This document shows, piece by piece, positions 57,881 to 64,000 of a DNA stretch of 64,000 nucleotides. The notes beneath the pieces were generated by a model. It made no database searches. It saw only the letters and a list, made by a program, of their open reading frames with translations, and was not told the origin of the DNA. Each line of letters begins with the position of its first letter. The stretch's first letter is position 1. This stretch comes from Glossina fuscipes (Eukaryota; Arthropoda; Insecta; Diptera; Glossinidae), in NCBI RefSeq assembly GCF_014805625.2, contig NW_023998456.1:2602384-2666383 (forward strand). The letters are read 5' to 3'. A program made the translations under genes and the position numbers.

Positions 57881-60286
57881 ATAAATGCCTTTTTCAACTA
57901 ATATTACGACTTCAAAAGTATATGACTTTTATGTTTTATTTCTGCACAAGATTTCCAGGCTAGTTATCGATCAACGAATTTAGCTCTTTTTCAGTAAATC
58001 TCTTTTATATTAGAAAGTGGGTAGAAAGAACGCACTAGGTAATGCCGGAGTCGGGGAAAACTATGCAAGACGTATGCGTACTCAAAAAGCCTTTTCTTTA
58101 CTTTTGAAATTTTGTTTGTAGAATGACAGAAAATTTTTAGTTATTTCGTTTATAATTCATAAGCAAAAATGTTACTAATGTACGCGTTCAGATATCTCAG
58201 TGGACAATAAAGGAACGTAACTCTAGTATGTCACACAAGGCTTAATAGAAAAGTTTGATTCGCCCTAAGACGAATTTTATGGTTTTCTTGTCTCAGATCT
58301 ATTTACAAAACTGTAACAAAAAGCAATGATTTTAAGTCTTTGGCATTCCAAAAATTCTTTTGAAAATTCAGAAACATAATAAAAAATACACCGAATAAGC
58401 TGAATTTCCTAAGAAAGTTAAGACTCTACAGTCCATATATATATATATACATTTATATATATATATATTTACGTACATATATAGAGACAAAAATATAAAT
58501 CACACAATAAATTTCCAAGAGATAAAGTCATCGTATTCGTATGAATGACTTTTTCACATATGCACATGTATGCATATGCATGTGACCATGTATGTAAAAG
58601 GTGGTGATTCCAGCTAATAACTCATAGATATGTGTTGGTTGCCAGAAGAATGTTAAAAAAAAGTCTGATACATATTTTGTTATAAAAAAAACAAAAAAAA
58701 AATCTGACATATAAGCAAAGAAGTCGAACCAACTGGAGGCATTAAAAGTGTATGTATATATATGCATTTATGTATGCATATGCAAACACACAATTATATG
58801 CACATCGGATTTATATGCATGAACATACCGACAATTTATTATAGGGATTTTGTATATATATATATATTTATTTTTTTTCTCCTTTTTACAGTTTATACGG
58901 TGCATAACATATTCATATAGACTTTTTTTACTAAAACATAACAATATATGTGCATATAAGGTACACTGTGTGTGCGGGCCATTTATCTCCACATGCAATT
59001 GATCACATAGGCAATCCTAGTTAGCTGGCTTATGCTCATGTGTGTCAGTATGCTCGTACGGTACGTTTATGTGATGACAATCATGTTTGATGTGTTCAAC
59101 ACACACACGTAGCAATAAAAAGGTAACAACTCAATATAAGCCAATAAAATAAAACAGTAGAAAAAAAACCTACAACACGCAATGATTTACATGATCAAAT
59201 AAATATAGCAAAAACAATAATAACAAAAGCAATAATTTAAATTGGACTATTAGAGAGGTGAAACAATGAATAACGAAAACGAAAGATAGAAACTATGAAA
59301 GACAACTTTGGTCGAATTCTTGATACCCCCAACACTTGTTATGATTAGATAAAAAATGTTCTTCTCTCAGGATTGAAACTCCGGTAAAGGATTAGTATGA
59401 CATATTTATTGATTGTCATCATGCTTGAAAGGAGATAGTGTTGTTGACGCAACCTTTGAAAACCCATAAGTATAAAGAGATAAAGTCATCAATGTATTAA
59501 GAATACTGTCATCGGCTTTTTTTACCCTTTATGTTATGTTGCGTTAACTCTACCTTTTTCCTCAACTTGAATCTTGAATGCAAGCAGTTTATGGTACATA
59601 CAGTTCCTTTGTCTGGCAATTGTATTCCAATATTAGCAGAGAGTAAAGACTGTTTATACAGACAGGTTCACGCTATAGATCATATGATATCTTAAAAGTA
59701 GAGTATAATTGTCGAAACCATATTAACTGTTGAACTGCTGAACCGTTGTGGCTTCTTTTAGAGTGGAGGGCAACAAGCAGATTTTTGGAGTCTGTTTTAC
59801 AAGCAAATGATGGCCCAGCATGTGATTAGCAAATAAATATTATTGTTATGGTATGTTAGGCGTTCATATTATTTGCACACAAATCTAGTCCAGGATAGAT
59901 GGACATACATGGCGATATGAAACTATAATGCAATATTGCACGCTTCCGGATGTTACAAACCAAATGAAAAGCTTGATATAATTCAAGTGCACGATGATGA
60001 ACATAAGAATTATAACCTGAACGTTTGTGTTGATCGACGTAAAATAAATAGTAACATGAACAAGCGAAAGACGTATGAAAGTCTGATTGTTTTATTAGAT
60101 CAAAAGATTTGTTTACGGTAAGTAGCACATCAAATATGGGACTTATATAATTCTTGACTTTTTTGAAATTTGGTACGCAAGCAATTAATATAACTACATT
60201 GGAAAAATCTTAGGCTAAACTGAAGCAAGAAACCTTTCGCGCTTGTATTTAATGCTTATCCAAAAGCAATTTTAGTCACAATTTCA
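57881..60286. other. Stretch without recognised gene
   Basis: TATA-rich repeats at 58435-58490 and 58750-58870; otherwise unremarkable AT-rich sequence. Confidence 0.45.
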
Positions 60287-60535
60287 TGCTTCAAGAGAAT
60301 AAGGCATGCGAAAGAAAATTCTCTAAAGAGGCTTTGAATACCTGGATGAAATCGACTTTGAGTTGCTTGAAAAAACTAGGCCCGCCATAGAAAACTCTTC
60401 ATAGGAACTTTGAAGAGCTCGACGAAATCAAGTCTGAGTTTGATGCTTCAACAGATTATGCCTGCCATAGAAAATTCTTCATAGAGTAGAATTCTTTAAA
60501 GAACAGAACGAAATCGAACCTAGCAACCACCATAT
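60287..60535. repeat. Minisatellite, three imperfect units of about 80-90 bases
   Basis: Each unit runs through TGCTTCAA/TGCTTGAA, a CATAGAAAATTCTTCATAGA-like core (degenerate in the first), CTTTGAA or similar, and a GAAATCGA-like end. Units begin near 60287, 60364 and 60451. Confidence 0.65.
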
Positions 60536-62139
60536 GTTCTACGTGTACTGAACCATCTGGCAGTGAGCATTATTTATCACTTGTCGGGTCGTTTTCAAAA
60601 CATTAAGAGGCTGGGTCTGCCAGCGCTCAGTTTTGCAGAAATTGTGAAAACCGACTAAATCCGAGTAAGTTCCGGTTCTTCCATCTAAACGTTTAATTCT
60701 TAAGAGCGGTTTTTCTGTAACAGTATTTAGACAAATGATTTCTGTAGATCTTTCGGAAAGTACGGATAGATGACGAGATCATTGCACTGCTATCCTATTT
60801 CTCTCGTCACTTAAGGCGTTCAAACGCTTAAAAAACGATATTACAACCATATCACATCACAACTCGAATGAACTCTGCTTACGATGTGGCCCTGTCCTAC
60901 GCGCTAAGTTTTGCTCAAACTTTCTACTCAAACTTTCATTTTTTGTTTTGTACAATTTTATCAAACCAGTCAAGTACTTTTATTGCTGCAATTTTTGGGA
61001 TATCGACTAAATCTTATGTTTGGTGTTGACAGGGTTAACTCATTAATAAAAATTAAACTGAAAGTTGGATAAATTTAGCTTTCAGTTAACAGCACACTCA
61101 TTCCACGACATTCAGTATAGTTGTAGCTGCTCCTGAAATTTAAAGACCGAGTCAATAAAGGAAGAAGCTATTAAAAGCAATCACGTGGTTATTGAAATTA
61201 CATAAGAAATTCATTCAAAACCATAAGTAAAAATCCGAATAGCAACAATCGAACTGATAATTAGCAGAATATATATTTAAAAAAGCAAATAATTTAACTT
61301 CCAGTTAAAATCTGCTGCTCTTTATCCCTAAGCAAATGAACAGTTTATATCTTTAAATTATTCCATGTAGTGAACCTGTTACTCTGGCTCCAATTTCATT
61401 TATTTAATAGAGTTCTCAGTAAATTTCAAGCCCATTAAGCTTTTGCTTCTACTCGGCTTGTTGCGTTCTACTTAAAAGACAGTCTTAACATGAAGAGCGT
61501 AAAGGCTGGTAATAGTAATAGTAAGTATAGTAAATGGCAAAGGACAACAAAAGCGGCTTTAATAGTTAGTAAACTGGATGATCTTACAAACTTTTTTCAC
61601 TTAGCTGCAAGTATTGGTAGTCAGTGGATGGTCTTTAATACTTTTTTTTAATTAATTCCAAGCTTTGACAATCAGTAAAGTGATTCAAAGCGTTCTTCAT
61701 TCTTTTCACTCAATCGCAAAATTAAATGATAATCAGCTTCTTAATAAATTCTGAATTCGAAGTACAGCGCGTCCGAAAATTTACGCGAGATAGTACACAA
61801 AGCTGATTCAATTAAAAAATGTAGGGAGTCTAGATCAATTAATGATTTCAAAGACTCAGTCCTTCAATACAAAACATCGATGCAGTTCGCGAACGTGTTG
61901 CTGATAGGTCAGAGAAATGATTTTACCACCGTAGTCAGAAGCTGAATATTTCAGTAAGCATTCAATGTTAAATTCAAAGGAAATGAAAGCATTGTCATTG
62001 TTTACAAAGTTCAATTGACGTAGGGAGCTCAAGCCCACTAACGTGATACGTGATTGTGCCAGCAAACACTTTAGGCCACTTCCAGTTGAACGCTTATAGC
62101 TGGCGAATCAATAAACGCGTAAAAACGCTGTAGTGGAAT
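60536..62139. other. Stretch without recognised gene
   Basis: No exon, element end or repeat of note. An antisense 69-codon frame (62065-61856) has no recognisable similarity. Confidence 0.4.
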
Positions 62140-62730
62140 ACAGTCGTCCCTTAAACACCCTACACCATTTAATACAGTTGTTCATACAACGTCTTCTGAA
62201 AATAAGTCTTTTTGCAGAGAAAATTATCCGATCCGAACAATTTTCAACAGCAATCGCTCTTTCGCCAGAACATGTCGGTGTACGAGATTTCACCAAGAAT
62301 GTCCCAAAGTTTACGACCTGTACGTGAAACGTAAGATAATAAGGCGGGCGGCCAGGTAGACTAGCAGAATTAGAAAGTGATTCTGAATCGATGGGTCTAT
62401 CAAGTCGGAATGACCTCGGAAACAATTTTGAAAAAAGAGTATAACTCTTTTTCATTTCTTTTCTTTTCAGTCGTCAAGAATTTTTAACTGGCTTTCGATG
62501 CGAATTCTCGGGCTCGGCGGATGTGACTTTCTTCTGATTGAAAATACTTGCCTGATACAATTTATGTTTTCACTCTGGAGAACTTAAGAAAACCAGACGT
62601 GCAGAGGGGCAGAGACGCTCAAATCGAAATTCGGTACGATGAAGGGCCTGCCTCAAGTCCTTCTGGATGCTGCATAAATCCGCACACTCTTAATATACTC
62701 TGGCTTCACAAGTGATGTAGGGTATAAAAA
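62140..62730. repeat. Interspersed repeat family, copy 3 (longest)
   Basis: Carries AAACACCCTACACCATTTAA and CAGTTGTTCATACAAC near its start. TCAAGTCCTTCTGGATG and AAATCCGC follow near 62655-62690, the latter shared with copy 1. It ends GTAGGGTATAAAAATG. The antisense 115-codon frame across it is not considered a gene. Confidence 0.65.
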
Positions 62731-63137
62731 TGTATAATCTTTGTTTTCTATTAAAATTACTTTCTGCGTGAATTTTCGCAAACTTTTGTTTTAGTTTGCC
62801 CTACAATGGGAAATGAATAGCAAAAAGTCAAAATGAATTAATGAGTACAAGTTCGCGGCTTTAGAATGTAGGTAAGAAAGAGTCACCTCATATTCTCCGT
62901 CAATGCATTCAAAGTAAAATTTTCTCTCACTACTGATCGTTGTATTCATTCGTTTTGCTGTGTAACCAACCTTTGCTTGTCTGCCAGGAAATCATTATAA
63001 CAATTTGCTTACACTTAAAATATTTACGTATCATTACCTCAGTTAATGTCTATCCCTTAAATTGTACGATGTATTTCCACGTTTTTCTGTGAGTAAGTTT
63101 TTGCGCTGATTGCAGATTAAAGCTTTTTATCATTTTC

Positions 63138-63168
<31 letters not shown>

Positions 63169-64000
63169 CATTTCATTGTCATTAAAATTGTTTTAATGCC
63201 TTCGCCTTAGCCTTAGCCTTAGCCTTAACTGGTATACATGTATGTATATACATATGATATACATATGTGACGATAGGAAAACAATACCGCCAACGGGCTT
63301 AGGCGATTATATGGTAGTCAATCGTCATAATACACACAATTTTAGCCTGAGGCCGTCACTGAGACGCCAAGCGAGCAAGCAAATAAATAAACAAACAACG
63401 AAAACTCACATTAACTTCTGACTAACTTTTGAAATAATATTCATAATTACTGTTAAAATCAAAAGCAAAAAACAAAGCAAAACAAAAAAACAAAAAAAAC
63501 TCAACCAAAACCCGATTAAAAGTAAATCGCTTTTTGTACAATTTTATTATTGGAAGACGCGCGAGTTGCTTTCCCAGCAAAATTAGGTTTCTTATATGAT
63601 TTTGCACTGGAGGTGCTTTCCTTCTCTTGGAATCTTATCGCGAGAGAGTGCATGTATATTTGTGCGTGTGCGTGTGTTAGCGCGCGCAAAAAGATTTTTG
63701 CTTTTTTTCGAGTGTCAGCAAACAAAAGTATCGATTTTTTGCTGTTGTTATTGCTCTTCCTTACTGGCGTCGAGTGGAGTGGACAAACAACAATATTCGA
63801 CAAATATAAATGATGTTGAATGAGTAAAAACAAAAAAAAAAAAAAAAAACGATACCCCTTTTTGAATGAGCGTGTTGGTGGTCTCTACAACGATAACAAT
63901 AATAACGACATCGACAACGACAACTACAAACATAGTGTAAACAAAAAGGAGCATTTTTTTCTACATATTTTATATATATTTATATATATATATAGTTGTT
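62731..64000. other. Terminal stretch, simple repeats only
   Basis: Poly-pyrimidine run at 63136-63170, a (CCTTAG)n run at 63202-63228, poly-A and AAC/ACG-rich patches at the end. No exon recognised. Confidence 0.45.
63202..63228. repeat. Short (CCTTAG)n hexamer repeat
   Basis: About four tandem CCTTAG units. A simple repeat of no evident function. Confidence 0.85.

Noticed and set aside
62108..62455. 115-codon antisense frame
   Set aside because: It lies across the interspersed repeat and has no protein-like domain.
63202..63228. Telomere-like repeat
   Set aside because: The unit is CCTTAG, not the insect TTAGG pentamer, and flies of this group lack simple telomere repeats.

Overview
The window is nuclear DNA from a higher (brachyceran) fly. 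The evidence is four genes whose proteins match Drosophila orthologues, short introns (54-98 bp) with GT-AG borders, AT-rich intergenic DNA, poly-Q/poly-N runs, and a dense load of decayed transposons. A calyptrate fly such as a tsetse or house fly relative is plausible, but the species cannot be fixed from sequence alone. Three 10-base N gaps show it is a draft scaffold.

Layout. Positions 652-12590 (+) hold most of the latrophilin/Cirl adhesion GPCR in eleven exons that join in phase. One 4.3-kb intron is full of repeat debris. A long open read-through tail after the first transmembrane exon could give a one-pass isoform. From 13.6 to 28.5 kb there is a transposon and mitochondrial-insertion block: a P-like DNA transposon remnant, a nuclear mitochondrial insertion (cox1-ATP6-COX3) split by a mariner element, a gutted Gypsy-type LTR element, a second mitochondrial insertion (ND4-tRNA-His-ND5), an exportin-1 fragment and a 5'-truncated LINE. 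A compact housekeeping cluster follows: Vps25 (ESCRT-II) and Gle1 (mRNA export) in tandem on +, then a ZC3H15/DFRP1-type zinc-finger gene converging on Gle1 from the - strand.

From 33.6 to about 48.5 kb lies the most unusual part: a run of broken pieces of unrelated protein genes. They are a Vps20/CHMP6 tail, a GFOD oxidoreductase with a large internal deletion, a CFAP57-like coiled coil with stops and frameshifts, one RagC-D exon, a GST piece, the first exon of phosphoglycerate kinase with an intact splice donor, and some coding-like pieces I could not name. Several keep splice sites, so they were copied or moved as DNA and not as cDNA. A second P-like element copy, minisatellites and an R1-type LINE remnant are mixed in.

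From 48.5 to 64 kb I recognise no host gene. The stretch holds a Tc1-like element with long inverted/direct repeats, a Mos1-like mariner fossil, three copies of an interspersed repeat family (one at 45 kb), a 60-kb minisatellite and many simple repeats. It could be intergenic DNA or introns of a large gene whose exons lie outside.

Functionally, only Cirl, Vps25, Gle1 and the ZC3H15 gene look intact. They share no pathway; their proximity most likely reflects conserved dipteran gene order stretched by transposons.
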